A stretch of DNA of 64,000 nt, from NCBI RefSeq assembly GCF_029224025.1, contig NZ_CP119392.1, positions 1,697,001 to 1,761,000 on the forward strand, given 5' to 3'. The notes below the pieces were generated by a model. The model worked only from the letters and a program-made list of their open reading frames with translations, ran no database searches and was not told where the DNA came from. Of this stretch, positions 1-8,901 are shown in pieces. The position numbers and the translations under genes are program-made. Position 1 is the first letter of the stretch; every line of letters starts with the position of its first letter. Source of the stretch: Rhodanobacter sp. AS-Z3 (GTDB lineage Bacteria; Pseudomonadota; Gammaproteobacteria; Xanthomonadales; Rhodanobacteraceae).

Positions 1-272
1 TCCAGATGACTCCGCGCATCAGCTTCCATGCGGCGGGTGATCGCACGCAACTGGCACTGATCGGTACGGATCGTCCGGGGTTGCTGGCCGCGGTGGCCCA
101 GGTGATGTCGAGCGCGGGCGTGCGCGTGCACGATGCGCGCATTGCCACCTTCGGCGAGCGCGTGGAGGATTTCTTTCAGCTCACCGATCGGCACAATGCG
201 CCGCTCAACGAGGCCGTGCAGCAGCGCTTGCTGCAGGCCTTGCTGGAACGCGTGGGGCCGGCGGCAGGTTGA
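1..272 (+). CDS. glnD: GlnD C-terminal fragment (PII uridylyltransferase/uridylyl-removing enzyme)
   Basis: Only the last ~90 codons are inside the window; the gene begins to the left. The visible part is a C-terminal ACT domain: the segment TQLALIGTDRPGLLAAVAQV followed by RVHDARIATFGERVEDFFQLTD is the classic glutamine-sensing ACT repeat that ends GlnD. GlnD uridylylates and deuridylylates PII proteins in response to glutamine. The nucleotidyltransferase and HD domains are outside the window, so the call rests on the ACT domain alone. Other ACT-tandem proteins are possible but less likely, because the FGERVEDFFQ signature is typical of GlnD. Confidence 0.85.
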   Translation, partial: QMTPRISFHAAGDRTQLALIGTDRPGLLAAVAQVMSSAGVRVHDARIATFGERVEDFFQLTDRHNAPLNEAVQQRLLQALLERVGPAAG

Positions 273-332
273 GCAACCGCGCCCGCGCTATCATCCCGTT
301 GCTGCACGCCGCAGTGGCCATTCGTTTCCTTC

Positions 333-782
333 ATGACCTATCTGTTGATCAAGTCGTTGCACCTGCTGTTCGTTATCGCCTGGATGGCTACGGTGTTCTA
401 CCTGCCGCGGATACTGGTGAATTTGTCCGAAAGTGCCGGTGAGCCCGCAGTGCAGGCGCGACTGCAATTGATGGGGCGACGTTTGTACAAGTTCGGCCAC
501 AACATGTTCGGCATCGCCTTCGTGTTTGGACTGGCGCTGTGGCAGGGCTGGCGGGTGTTTCCGCAAAGCTTGCCGAACGTCAGCGCCGGCATGCACTGGA
601 TCGACGCCAAGCTGACCCTGGTGGCGCTGCTGCTGGCTTATTTCATCTGGGCCGGGCGCCTGCTCAAGCGCAGCATGAAGGGTGTGGCGCTGCCGTCGTC
701 AAAGGCGATGCGTTGGTTCAATGAGTTGCCGGTGCTGCTGTTGCTGGGTGTGCTCTGGCTGGTGATTGCCAAGCCGTTCTGA
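333..782 (+). CDS. HemJ-like/CopD-superfamily integral membrane protein
   Basis: A 149-residue protein with about four hydrophobic segments (roughly residues 4-24, 50-72, 88-108 and 126-146). It begins with KSLHLLFVIAWMATVFYLPR and ends with WFNELPVLLLLGVLWLVIAKPF. This pattern of an early His in helix 1 (His10) and a terminal NE-P-V-(L)n-KPF motif matches the HemJ/UPF0093 family, whose studied members oxidise protoporphyrinogen IX in haem synthesis. Databases often call it simply a CopD-family protein. It sits alone between glnD and thrS, so context adds nothing. The family call is firm; the enzymatic role is inferred. Confidence 0.72.
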   Translation: MTYLLIKSLHLLFVIAWMATVFYLPRILVNLSESAGEPAVQARLQLMGRRLYKFGHNMFGIAFVFGLALWQGWRVFPQSLPNVSAGMHWIDAKLTLVALLLAYFIWAGRLLKRSMKGVALPSSKAMRWFNELPVLLLLGVLWLVIAKPF

Positions 783-940
783 AGCCGTGATGTCCGCGCC
801 GGATAACCCTCGGTATCGACCATGCGCCTGGGTCAAGCCGAGGCGTTGGCGGAGGGGATTGACGGCAAATTTGGGCTAAACTAGCGTTTCAGCAGCATCC
901 ACAAGCCCAAGGTGGCCTGCGCGCAGGTCGAGTGTGTGAC

Positions 941-967
941 ATGACGACTACCTGCTTGCACGGTTAA
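941..967 (+). CDS. Putative thrS leader peptide (8 codons, three consecutive Thr)
   Basis: ATG ACG ACT ACC TGC TTG CAC GGT TAA encodes MTTTCLHG. Three adjacent threonine codons lie 73 nt before the threonyl-tRNA synthetase start and just ahead of an intrinsic terminator. A weak purine-rich ribosome site (AGGTCGAG, about 924-931) precedes it. This is the layout of an attenuation leader such as pheM before pheST or thrL before thrABC. A stalled ribosome at the Thr codons would report low charged tRNA-Thr. Called from the DNA alone; translation is not shown. Confidence 0.7.
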   Translation: MTTTCLHG

Positions 968-998
968 TCCACCGCGCCTTGTGTTGTTATTTTCAGAG

Positions 999-1018
999 AA
1001 GGGCGGACGCCCTTTTTT
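999..1018 (+). terminator. Intrinsic terminator in the thrS leader (attenuator terminator)
   Basis: AAGGGC-GGAC-GCCCTT followed directly by a run of six T. It is a six-base-pair stem with a tetraloop and U tail, placed between the leader peptide and thrS, so it acts on thrS transcription itself and is not the end of another gene. Confidence 0.75.
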
Positions 1019-1039
1019 GCTTTCCAGAGAATGGTTCCC

Positions 1040-2941
1040 ATGATTGAAATTACGCTACCCGACGGCAGCAAACGGCCGTTCGATCACCCCGTTACCGTGC
1101 AAGACGTGGCCGCTTCCATCGGCGCCGGTCTGGCCAAGGCGACGTTGGCTGGCAAGGTCGACGACAAGCTGGTCGATGCCGGCTACCTGATCGAACATGA
1201 TGCCAGCCTGCAGATCGTCACCGAGAAAAGCCCGGAGGCGCTGGAAATCCTGCGCCACTCCACGGCCCATCTGATGGGTCAGGCGGTGCAGCGGCTGTTC
1301 CCCGGCGCACAGGTCACGATCGGTCCGGTAATCGACAACGGGTTCTTCTACGACTTTGCCTATGAGCGTCCGTTTACCCCGGATGACCTACCGAAGATCG
1401 AGGCGGAAATGCTGAAAATCGTCGCCGAGCAGTTGCCGGTGACCCGCAGCGTGAAATCGCGCGACGAGGCGGTGGCGTTCTTTCGTGGCATGGGCGAGAA
1501 CTACAAGGCCGAGATCATCGAAGGCATTCCGGCCAACGAAGACCTGTCGCTGTACTCGCAGGGCGAATTCACCGACCTGTGCCGCGGCCCGCATGTGCCA
1601 AACACCGGCAAGCTGCACTCATTCAAGCTGATGAAGGTAGCTGGTGCCTATTGGCGCGGCGATTCGAACAACGCAATGCTCAGCCGCATCTACGGCACCG
1701 CGTGGCTCAACGACAAAGACCTGAAGGCGCACCTGTTCCAACTGGAAGAGGCCGAGAAGCGCGACCATCGCAAAATCGGCAAGCAGCTCGACCTGTTTCA
1801 CCAGCAGGAAGAAAGTCCGGGCATGGTGTTCTGGCACCCCAACGGCTGGGCGATCTGGCAGCAGGTCGAGCAGTACATGCGCGGTGTCTACAAAAAGAGT
1901 GGCTATCAGGAAGTGCGTTGTCCGATGGTGCTGGATGTGTCGCTGTGGAAGCGTTCCGGCCATTGGGACAATTACGCCGAGAACATGTTCTTCACCGAGT
2001 CGGAAAAGCACACCTTCGCGCTGAAGCCGATGAACTGCCCGGGTCACGTGCAGGTGTACAACACCGGCCTGCACAGCTATCGCGAGCTGCCGATCCGCTA
2101 CGGCGAGTTCGGTGGCTGCCATCGCAACGAGCCGTCTGGCGCGTTGCACGGCATCATGCGCGTACGTGCATTCACCCAGGACGATGGACACATTTTCTGC
2201 ACGCCGGAGCAGGTCGAGGCGGAAGTCACCGCGTTCCACCTGCAGGCGATGAAGGTCTACAGCGATTTCGGCTTCACCGACCTGGCGATCAAGCTGGCGT
2301 TGCGCCCTGAAAAGCGCATCGGATCGGATGAATTCTGGGATCGCACCGAGGGCATGCTGCGCAATGCGCTGCGCGCCGCGGGCGTTGAATGGGAGGAATT
2401 GCCGGGCGAGGGTGCGTTCTACGCACCGAAGATCGAGTACCACCTGAAGGACTCGATCGGCCGCGCCTGGCAGGTCGGCACCATGCAGGTCGATTTCATG
2501 ATGCCGGAGCGTCTGGACGCCGAATACGTCGACGAACATTCGCAAAAGAAGCATCCCGTGATGCTGCACCGGGCCATCGTCGGCTCGATGGAGCGCTTCA
2601 TCGGCATTCTGATCGAGCACCATGCCGGCCTGTTGCCGGCCTGGCTGGCCCCGGTACAGGCGGTGGCCTTCAATATCACTGACGCGCAGGCCGATTACGT
2701 CCGCGAAGTGACGCAAACCCTTGTCGATAAAGGTTTCCGGGTACAATCGGATTTGCGCAACGAGAAAGTCGGTTATAAAATCCGCGAACATACGATGCAG
2801 AAAGTGCCGTACCTGCTCGTGGTCGGTGACCGCGAGAAAGAGATGGGAACAGTTTCTGTGCGTACCCGTTCCGGTGAGGATCTGGGCAGCATGACGCTGG
2901 CCGACTTCGTCGAGCGATTGGAGACCGAAACCCGGCGCTGA
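1040..2941 (+). CDS. thrS: Threonyl-tRNA synthetase
   Basis: Class II aminoacyl-tRNA synthetase that charges tRNA-Thr. An N-terminal TGS domain ([13 protein letters not shown], residues 1-62) is followed by the editing domain with its HSTAH motif (about residue 75) and CRGPH. The catalytic core carries MNCPGH and a long motif-2 block with [19 protein letters not shown]; an anticodon-binding domain closes the protein. Length (about 633) matches the family. An in-frame ATG at 1031 also exists, but the GAGA ribosome site at 1026-1029 is better spaced for 1040 and the family starts at this point. Likely controlled by the Thr leader just upstream. Confidence 0.97.
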   Translation: MIEITLPDGSKRPFDHPVTVQDVAASIGAGLAKATLAGKVDDKLVDAGYLIEHDASLQIVTEKSPEALEILRHSTAHLMGQAVQRLFPGAQVTIGPVIDNGFFYDFAYERPFTPDDLPKIEAEMLKIVAEQLPVTRSVKSRDEAVAFFRGMGENYKAEIIEGIPANEDLSLYSQGEFTDLCRGPHVPNTGKLHSFKLMKVAGAYWRGDSNNAMLSRIYGTAWLNDKDLKAHLFQLEEAEKRDHRKIGKQLDLFHQQEESPGMVFWHPNGWAIWQQVEQYMRGVYKKSGYQEVRCPMVLDVSLWKRSGHWDNYAENMFFTESEKHTFALKPMNCPGHVQVYNTGLHSYRELPIRYGEFGGCHRNEPSGALHGIMRVRAFTQDDGHIFCTPEQVEAEVTAFHLQAMKVYSDFGFTDLAIKLALRPEKRIGSDEFWDRTEGMLRNALRAAGVEWEELPGEGAFYAPKIEYHLKDSIGRAWQVGTMQVDFMMPERLDAEYVDEHSQKKHPVMLHRAIVGSMERFIGILIEHHAGLLPAWLAPVQAVAFNITDAQADYVREVTQTLVDKGFRVQSDLRNEKVGYKIREHTMQKVPYLLVVGDREKEMGTVSVRTRSGEDLGSMTLADFVERLETETRR

Positions 2942-2984
2942 GCGAAAACGCTCAGCCTTGGCGGTCAGTGACATTACTTCTTCT

Positions 2985-3000
2985 GGAGGATCGTGGTATC
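2985..3000 (+). promoter_or_regulatory. Strong Shine-Dalgarno deciding an ATC start for infC
   Basis: GGAGGA at 2985-2990 is followed after seven bases by ATC at 2998-3000. From this codon the frame reads [17 protein letters not shown], which is where related IF3 proteins begin. Rare AUU/AUC/AUA initiation is a known feature of infC, because IF3 itself discriminates against such codons and so limits its own synthesis. Confidence 0.8.
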
Positions 3001-3522
3001 GCAACCACCGACAACAAGGGCAATCGTCGTAACCTGGAAATCCGTGTGCCGCGGGTGCGTGTCATTGGTGCGGATGCCGAACAGCTTGGCATTCTGACCC
3101 GCGACGAAGCGCTGGCGCTGGCGCAGGAAGCTGGCATGGATCTGGTCGAGATTCAGCCCAACGGCGATCCGCCGGTATGCCGCATCATGGATTTCGGCAA
3201 GTTCAAGTTCGAAGCCCAGAAGAAGGCGCAAGCCGCCAAGAAGAAGCAGAAGCAGGTCGAGATCAAGGAAGTGAAGTTCCGTCCGGTCACGGACGTGGGC
3301 GACTACCAGATCAAGCTGCGCAACATGCTTCGATTCCTGGAAGAAGGCGACAAGGTCAAGGTCACCATCCGCTTCCGCGGTCGCGAGATGTCACATCAGG
3401 ATCTGGGCCAGAACCTGGCCAAGAAGATTCAGGAAGACGTCGGCGAGAATGGCCAGATCGAGTCCTTCCCGCGTCTGGAAGGTCGTCAGATGGTCATGAT
3501 GATCGGCCCGAAGAAGAAATAA
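2998..3522 (+). CDS. infC: Translation initiation factor IF-3
   Basis: IF3 binds the 30S subunit and checks the start codon and initiator tRNA. N-domain and C-domain motifs are clear: [33 protein letters not shown], a lysine-rich linker ([12 protein letters not shown]), then [14 protein letters not shown] and the terminal [13 protein letters not shown]. The start is the non-standard ATC at 2998 behind a perfect GGAGGA; a GTG at 2968 in the same frame has no such site and adds residues the family lacks. This gives 174 residues. It follows thrS by 56 bases, as in the conserved thrS-infC-rpmI-rplT order. Confidence 0.95.
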   Translation: MATTDNKGNRRNLEIRVPRVRVIGADAEQLGILTRDEALALAQEAGMDLVEIQPNGDPPVCRIMDFGKFKFEAQKKAQAAKKKQKQVEIKEVKFRPVTDVGDYQIKLRNMLRFLEEGDKVKVTIRFRGREMSHQDLGQNLAKKIQEDVGENGQIESFPRLEGRQMVMMIGPKKK

Positions 3523-3527
3523 GCTGA

Positions 3528-3549
3528 CGCGACACCCTTGGGTGTCGCG
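3528..3549 (+). terminator. GC-rich hairpin after infC (possible weak terminator)
   Basis: CGCGACACCC-TT-GGGTGTCGCG is a ten-base perfect inverted repeat starting six bases after the infC stop. It is followed by TTGCCC, not a real T run, so it may act in mRNA 3'-end stability more than as an efficient terminator. Confidence 0.45.
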
Positions 3550-3557
3550 TTGCCCGC

Positions 3558-3626
3558 AGGAGCGCACCCTGTGCGCGATGGTTTTCGGCTTCGTGGCCAG
3601 GATCATCGCGCACAGGGTGCGCTCCT
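3558..3626. repeat. REPIN-like pair of inverted REP sequences
   Basis: A perfect 23-base inverted repeat has arms at 3558-3580 and 3604-3626 and a 23-base centre. Each arm contains GGAGCGCACCCTGTGCGC, itself a small palindrome. Paired inverted REP units of this kind are mobilised in trans by RAYT (TnpA-REP) transposases. No RAYT gene is in the window and this is the only copy seen here. Confidence 0.75.
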
Positions 3627-3628
3627 AC

Positions 3629-3657
3629 TGGTATCGGAGTGGCGAACTCCGTATAAT
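3629..3657 (+). promoter_or_regulatory. Candidate promoter for rpmI-rplT
   Basis: A perfect TATAAT at 3652-3657 is preceded 17 bases upstream by a weak -35 (TGGTAT, 3629-3634). It lies just after the repeat and leaves a long 5' leader of about 140 bases before rpmI. Such leaders in the infC-rpmI-rplT operon commonly bind L20 for autoregulation; I did not identify the specific fold, and apart from this promoter I see nothing else assignable in the leader. Confidence 0.45.
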
Positions 3658-3801
3658 CGCCGGTTCGACCCGCCTGGATGGGTCGTGCACCGATCATGGC
3701 AGGACGGAAAGTGTGGCTGGGCCCTCGGGGTACTGGTCGCCGCCAGATCAGTCAGAAACCGGGACCTCCATATCGGAGTCGTCCCACTCAAGGAGCATTC
3801 C

Positions 3802-3999
3802 ATGCCCAAGATCAAGACCAACCGGGCGGCTGCGAAGCGTTTTCGCAAAACCGCGTCGGGCAAGATCAAGTGCGGTCACGCGTTCAAGTCGCACATCCTG
3901 ACCAAGAAGTCGACCAAGCAGAAGCGTGGTCTCCGTGCACCGAACCACCTGAAGGCGTGTGATGCGCCCGGCGTGGCTCGCATGCTGCCCTACTTGTAA
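3802..3999 (+). CDS. rpmI: 50S ribosomal protein L35
   Basis: A 65-residue basic protein, [21 protein letters not shown] through [13 protein letters not shown] to the end, a full match to bacterial L35 in motif order and length. A good ribosome site (AAGGAG) stands before the ATG at 3802. It lies 11 bases ahead of rplT in the standard ribosomal operon. Confidence 0.97.
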   Translation: MPKIKTNRAAAKRFRKTASGKIKCGHAFKSHILTKKSTKQKRGLRAPNHLKACDAPGVARMLPYL

Positions 4000-4010
4000 G
4001 GAGATAGACC

Positions 4011-4370
4011 ATGGCTCGTGTAAAGCGTGGCGTCACCGCCCGTCGTCGTCACAAGAAAATCATCGGCCGCGCGAAGGGTTACTACAATGCCCGCCGCAAA
4101 GTCTTCCGCGTAGCCAACCAGGCCGTCATCAAGGCTGGACAGTACGCATACATCGGTCGCAAGCAGCGCAAGCGCCAGTTCCGTGCACTGTGGATCGTGC
4201 GCATCAACGCTGCCGCTCGCATGTTTGGCCTGTCCTACAGCCGCCTGATCAATGGCCTCAGCAAGGCCGGTATCACCGTTGACCGCAAGGTCCTCGCCGA
4301 TATCGCCGTGCACGACATCAAGGCGTTTGAAGTGATCGCCGAGAAAGCGAAGGCCAGTCTGGCGGCGTAA
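4011..4370 (+). CDS. rplT: 50S ribosomal protein L20
   Basis: A 119-residue L20: [17 protein letters not shown] at the N terminus (the long RNA-binding extension) and the globular C domain with [18 protein letters not shown] and [11 protein letters not shown]20 nucleates 23S rRNA assembly and in many bacteria represses its own operon. It is preceded by AAGGAG and followed by a strong terminator at 4427. Confidence 0.97.
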   Translation: MARVKRGVTARRRHKKIIGRAKGYYNARRKVFRVANQAVIKAGQYAYIGRKQRKRQFRALWIVRINAAARMFGLSYSRLINGLSKAGITVDRKVLADIAVHDIKAFEVIAEKAKASLAA

Positions 4371-4426
4371 TTTGTGTGCAGCCCTTTGGGCTTGCGCCTT
4401 CAGGGATGAAGGAACAAGTTAAGTGC

Positions 4427-4463
4427 GGGGAGGAGGCCAATGCCTCCTCCCCGTTTTCGTTTT
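4427..4463 (+). terminator. Rho-independent terminator after rplT
   Basis: GGGGAGGAGGC-CAAT-GCCTCCTCCCC, an eleven-base perfect stem, is followed by GTTTTCGTTTT. It should separate infC-rpmI-rplT transcription from pheST. Confidence 0.85.
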
Positions 4464-4484
4464 GGATAGTGATTTTTGCGTTTG

Positions 4485-4550
4485 CCTTCTCTCTCTTTGG
4501 GAGAGGATCGAGGTGAGGGTACGGGGCTTGCCCCATACTTCAGTCGAAGC
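4485..4550 (+). repeat. Dispersed repeat copy A (hairpin - GGTGAGGG - spacer - TCGAAGC)
   Basis: A CTCTC...GGGAGAGG hairpin is followed by GGTGAGGGT (4512-4520) and GTCGAAGC (4543-4550). This is the most diverged of four copies seen; the spacer is 22 rather than 20 bases. It faces copy B, and the two meet in the 16-base palindrome at 4544-4559. Confidence 0.65.
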
Positions 4551-4552
4551 AT

Positions 4553-4616
4553 GCTTCGATCAGGCGACGGCGCAGAGTGACCCCTCACCCCGCCCTCTCC
4601 CGAAGGGGAGAGGGGA
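4553..4616 (-). repeat. Dispersed repeat copy B (minus orientation)
   Basis: Read on the minus strand it is a CCCCTCTCCCC/GGGAGAGGG hairpin, GGTGAGGGG (4589-4581), exactly 20 bases, then ATCGAAGC (4560-4553). The same spacing occurs in copies C (12681) and D (37868). It ends about 20 bases before pheS. Confidence 0.7.
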
Positions 4617-4621
4617 AGTAG

Positions 4622-5632
<1,011 letters not shown>

Positions 5633-5653
5633 GCCGGCAAGGAATCTGAAACG

Positions 5654-8032
5654 ATGAAATTCTCCGAGAACTGGCTGCGCGAGCTGGTCGAGATCCAGGC
5701 CGATCGCAGCACCCTGTCCCATGCCCTGACCATGGCTGGTCTGGAAGTAGAGGAACTCACTCCGCTGGGCGACGATCTGGCTGGCGTGGTGGTGGCTGAA
5801 ATCATTGCTGCGGAAAAGCATCCCGAGGCGGATCGCTTGCAGGTGTGCAAAGTCGACACCGGGCAGGGCGAACCGCTGCAGATCGTTTGCGGCGCACCGA
5901 ACGCGCGGGTGGGCATCAAGGTGCCGCTGGCGACGGTCGGCGCGAAGCTGCCCGGCGGTATCGCCATCAAGGCGGCGAAACTGCGTGGCGTCGAGTCAGC
6001 CGGCATGTTGTGCTCGGCGAAGGAACTCGGCGTCGACGCCGATGCCTCCGGGCTGCTGGAGCTGCCGCTGGATGCACCGATTGGTCAGTCGCTGGCTGAT
6101 TATCTGGGTCTGCCCGATGCCAGCTTCGAACTGAAACTCACGCCAAATCGTCCCGACTGCCTGGGTCTGGTGGGATTGGCTCATGACGTGGCAGCGCTGT
6201 TTGGTAGTTCGGTGAAGGTGCCGGTTCAGGCCGCAGTAGTGGTTACCAGCGAAGCGCGTCGTGGCATTCGTCTGGAAGCAGGCAAAGACGCGCCGCGCTA
6301 CCTCGGCCGTATCGTCGAAGGCATTGATCCGGCCGCGCGCACGCCGTTGTGGATGGCTGAACGTCTGCGTCGCGCGGGCCTGCGCCCGATCAGCGCCGTG
6401 GTCGACGTCACCAACTATGTGATGCTGGAACTCGGCCAGCCGATGCATGCATTCGACAACGATGCGCTCGAAGGTGACATCGTGGTGCGCCACGCGCGTG
6501 CGGGCGAAACCTTGAAGATTCTGGATGGCAGCGAGGCGCAGCTCGATCCGGGTTTCGTGCTGATTGCCGACGAAAAGAAAGGCCTGGCGGTAGCCGGAGT
6601 GATGGGTGGTCATGCCTCACGCGTCACCGATGCCACGCAGAACATCTTTCTTGAATCGGCGCATTTCGCCCCGGCGGCGATCATGGGGCGCGCGCGCAAG
6701 CTGGGCCTGCATACCGACGCGTCGCATCGCTTCGAACGCGGGGTTGATCCGGAACTGCCGCGGCGTGCGCTGGAACGTGCCACCGAATTGTTGCAGGCGA
6801 TTGCCGGTGGCAATGCCGGCCCAGTGCTGGTAGCCGAAAACCTGGCCGACCTGCCATCGCCAATGCCGGTGACCTTGCGTCGCACGCGCCTGCAGCGGGT
6901 TCTGGGTGTTGTGGTGGCTGATGCTGAAGTGGCGCGTATCTTCACCGCGCTGGGCATGCAGGTGGTGGTGGTTGCGGAAGGCTGGCAAGTCACCGCGCCG
7001 AGTAGCCGCTTCGACATCGAGCGCGAGGAAGACCTGATCGAGGAAGTCGCGCGGATCTTCGGTTACGACAACATTCCTACGGCCACACCAGCCGGTGCAT
7101 TGACCCTGGCGGTCGAGCCGGAGGCGCGTATCAACGAGCTGGCCTTGCGCGAGCAACTGGCAGCACGTGGCTACTTCGAAGCCGTCAACCTGTCCTTCGT
7201 GGCGGCCGACCTGCTGGCAAGCTGGGGTTTCGGCAAAAACCTGGTGCCGCTGGCCAATCCGCTTTCCGCTGATCTGGCGGTGATGCGGCCGTCGCTGCTG
7301 CCCGGACTGATGGATGCGCTGCGCCACAACCGCGCCCGTCAGCAGGAACGCGTGCGTTTGTTCGAGGTGGCCCGCGTATTCGCGGCCGGTAATCCGCCTG
7401 TCGAAACACCCTCGCTGGCGATCGTCGCCTGTGGCAACGCTCGTGCCGAACAGTGGGGCGAACCCTCGCGCACGCTGGATTTCCACGATCTCAAGGGTGA
7501 TCTGGATGCCCTGATCGCCTGGGGCGGCGAACCCCAGCGCTGGTCGGTGCATGCCGACGACCTGCCGGGCTGGCTGCATCCGGGGCGCAGTGCACGGGTG
7601 GCTTGTGATGGCGATACCGTGGGCTACCTCGGAGCATTGCACCCGCAACTGGCCAAGGCGCTCGATCTGGGAGCCGACGTGCATGTGCTGGAACTGGCAC
7701 TGGAGCCCGTGCTTCGGCGCCGGCTGCCGCAAGCGAAGGCGGTCGCCCGGTTCCCGGCCGTGCGCCGGGATATCGCCATGGACGTGCCGGAAGCGGCAGC
7801 CTGGTCACAGATTGAGCAGACAGTTCGCAGCACGCTGGGCGAACGGCTGCAGGAACTTCGGCTGTTTGACCGCTACAGCGGGAAAGGGGTCGAAGCAGGC
7901 CGAAAAAGTCTCGCTATGGGCTTGATTTTACAGGACGCTTCACGCACCCTTACGGACGACGACGCGGACCGCTGCGTACGAGAAGCGATAGCTGCGTTGG
8001 AGCAAACATGCAAGGCGAAGTTGCGAGGATGA
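5654..8032 (+). CDS. pheT: Phenylalanyl-tRNA synthetase beta subunit
   Basis: A 792-residue beta subunit. In order it has an N-terminal domain ([12 protein letters not shown]), an EMAP-type tRNA-binding OB fold (about 40-150, with [20 protein letters not shown]), the B3/B4 editing domain ([24 protein letters not shown]), the B5 domain, a catalytic-like core, and a C-terminal ferredoxin-fold anticodon-binding domain ([13 protein letters not shown] to the end). AAGGA lies at a proper distance before the ATG. ihfA starts one base after the stop. Confidence 0.97.
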   Translation: MKFSENWLRELVEIQADRSTLSHALTMAGLEVEELTPLGDDLAGVVVAEIIAAEKHPEADRLQVCKVDTGQGEPLQIVCGAPNARVGIKVPLATVGAKLPGGIAIKAAKLRGVESAGMLCSAKELGVDADASGLLELPLDAPIGQSLADYLGLPDASFELKLTPNRPDCLGLVGLAHDVAALFGSSVKVPVQAAVVVTSEARRGIRLEAGKDAPRYLGRIVEGIDPAARTPLWMAERLRRAGLRPISAVVDVTNYVMLELGQPMHAFDNDALEGDIVVRHARAGETLKILDGSEAQLDPGFVLIADEKKGLAVAGVMGGHASRVTDATQNIFLESAHFAPAAIMGRARKLGLHTDASHRFERGVDPELPRRALERATELLQAIAGGNAGPVLVAENLADLPSPMPVTLRRTRLQRVLGVVVADAEVARIFTALGMQVVVVAEGWQVTAPSSRFDIEREEDLIEEVARIFGYDNIPTATPAGALTLAVEPEARINELALREQLAARGYFEAVNLSFVAADLLASWGFGKNLVPLANPLSADLAVMRPSLLPGLMDALRHNRARQQERVRLFEVARVFAAGNPPVETPSLAIVACGNARAEQWGEPSRTLDFHDLKGDLDALIAWGGEPQRWSVHADDLPGWLHPGRSARVACDGDTVGYLGALHPQLAKALDLGADVHVLELALEPVLRRRLPQAKAVARFPAVRRDIAMDVPEAAAWSQIEQTVRSTLGERLQELRLFDRYSGKGVEAGRKSLAMGLILQDASRTLTDDDADRCVREAIAALEQTCKAKLRG

Positions 8033-8033
8033 G

Positions 8034-8333
8034 ATGGCGCTGACCAAGGCGGAGATGGCCGAGCGGCTTTTCCTCGACGTGGGCCTCAACAAGCGTGAGG
8101 CCAAGGAATTCGTGGATGCCTATTTCGAGGTAGTTCGCGGAGCGCTGGAAGAGGGCGAGCAGGTGAAGTTGTCCGGTTTCGGCAATTTCGACCTGCGCCT
8201 GAAAAACCAGCGACCAGGGCGCAATCCCAAGACCGGCGAGGAGATTCCGATCTCCGCCCGCCGTGTGGTGACGTTCCGACCGGGACAGAAACTCAAGGTG
8301 AGAGTCGAGGGCTATGCTGGATCAAGGGAATAA
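8034..8333 (+). CDS. ihfA: Integration host factor subunit alpha
   Basis: A 99-residue HU/IHF-family DNA-bending protein: [26 protein letters not shown], then [12 protein letters not shown] and the beta-arm block [20 protein letters not shown] with the tip proline that intercalates DNA. Position right after pheT is the conserved place of ihfA. The downstream regulator starts inside its last 20 bases, suggesting coupled translation. Confidence 0.96.
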   Translation: MALTKAEMAERLFLDVGLNKREAKEFVDAYFEVVRGALEEGEQVKLSGFGNFDLRLKNQRPGRNPKTGEEIPISARRVVTFRPGQKLKVRVEGYAGSRE

Positions 8334-8670
8334 CACCGAACTACCGGCCATTCCGGCCAAGCGCTACTTCACCATTGGTGAAGTGGGCGAGTTGTGCGGT
8401 GTAAAACCCCACGTGTTGCGCTACTGGGAGCAGGAATTCCCGGCTCTCAACCCGGTCAAGCGTCGCGGCAACCGACGCTACTATCAGCGCCACGACGTGT
8501 TGATGATCCGCCAGATCCGCTCGCTGCTGTACGACGAGGGTTTCACCATCACCGGCGCGCGCGCGCGACTGGAAGGCCCGCAGGCCCGGATGGAGCAAAG
8601 CATGTCACACCAGATCGTGCGTCAGGTGCGCATGGAACTGGAAGAAGTCCTTACTCTGCTGCGTCGCTGA
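8314..8670 (+). CDS. MerR-family transcriptional regulator
   Basis: A 118-residue protein with an N-terminal MerR winged helix-turn-helix: [26 protein letters not shown], then [19 protein letters not shown]. The rest (residues 90-118) is a short helix without metal-binding cysteines, so it is not a CueR or ZntR type. Its start lies inside ihfA (20-base overlap), and the pheT-ihfA-merR order is common in gammaproteobacteria; the regulated genes are unknown. Inference: co-translated with IHF-alpha. Confidence 0.85.
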   Translation: MLDQGNNTELPAIPAKRYFTIGEVGELCGVKPHVLRYWEQEFPALNPVKRRGNRRYYQRHDVLMIRQIRSLLYDEGFTITGARARLEGPQARMEQSMSHQIVRQVRMELEEVLTLLRR

Positions 8671-8723
8671 AGGCTTCCGAACACACTGCGCAAGCTGTTA
8701 GACTTGCCAGCTTGCCAAATCAT

Positions 8724-8800
8724 CGGGGCGTAGCGCAGCCTGGTAGCGCATCTGCCTGGGGGGCAGAGGGTCGTCGGTTCAAATCCGGCCGCCCCGACCA
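8724..8800 (+). tRNA. tRNA-Pro (anticodon GGG)
   Basis: A 77-base cloverleaf. The acceptor arm CGGGGCG pairs with CGCCCCG, the D arm is GCGC...GCGC, and the anticodon stem TCTGC/GCAGA holds the loop CTGGGGG with anticodon GGG. The T arm is GCCGG TTCAAAT CCGGC in outline, and CCA is encoded at 8798-8800. It stands alone after the merR-like gene, and a terminator follows at 8814. Confidence 0.95.
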
Positions 8801-8813
8801 ATTCGGCAAGAGA

Positions 8814-8839
8814 AAAAAAGCGCCCTTGGGCGCTTTTTT
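8814..8839. terminator. Bidirectional terminator after tRNA-Pro
   Basis: AAAAAAGCGCCC-TT-GGGCGCTTTTTT is a perfect 12-base inverted repeat with A and T runs on either side. It serves the tRNA on the plus strand and possibly serA transcription coming from the right. Confidence 0.85.
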
Positions 8840-8842
8840 GTT

Positions 8843-8897
8843 GGGAACGGGGAACGGGGAACAAGGCAAACGCGTTCAAGCTTCGTTCCCCGTTCCC
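8843..8897. repeat. Heptamer tandem/inverted repeat (GGGGAAC)
   Basis: GGGAACGGGGAACGGGGAAC (8843-8862) contains overlapping GGGGAAC units. Its inverse GTTCCCCGTTCCC stands at 8885-8897, five bases from the serA stop. A large hairpin can form; function unknown. Confidence 0.6.
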
Positions 8898-8901
8898 GCC
8901 C

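Larger units (their letters stand above)
923..1018 (+). promoter_or_regulatory. Candidate Thr-tRNA-responsive transcription attenuator of thrS
   Basis: Mutually exclusive pairings are visible. GCAGGT (923-928) pairs with ACCTGC (950-955), which overlaps the Thr codons. CGGT (961-964) pairs with ACCG (971-974). CCGCGCCTT (972-980) can pair, with one bulged G, with AAGGGCGG (999-1006), which is the left arm of the terminator. Stalling on the Thr codons would block the first hairpin and favour the antiterminator, so thrS would be expressed when charged tRNA-Thr is scarce. Pairings were found by eye and no folding energies were calculated. Confidence 0.6.

Noticed and set aside
8724..8800. tRNA-Pro as an integration site for a genomic island
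   Set aside because: The flanks are ordinary core genes, and there is no integrase or repeated tRNA 3' end in the window.
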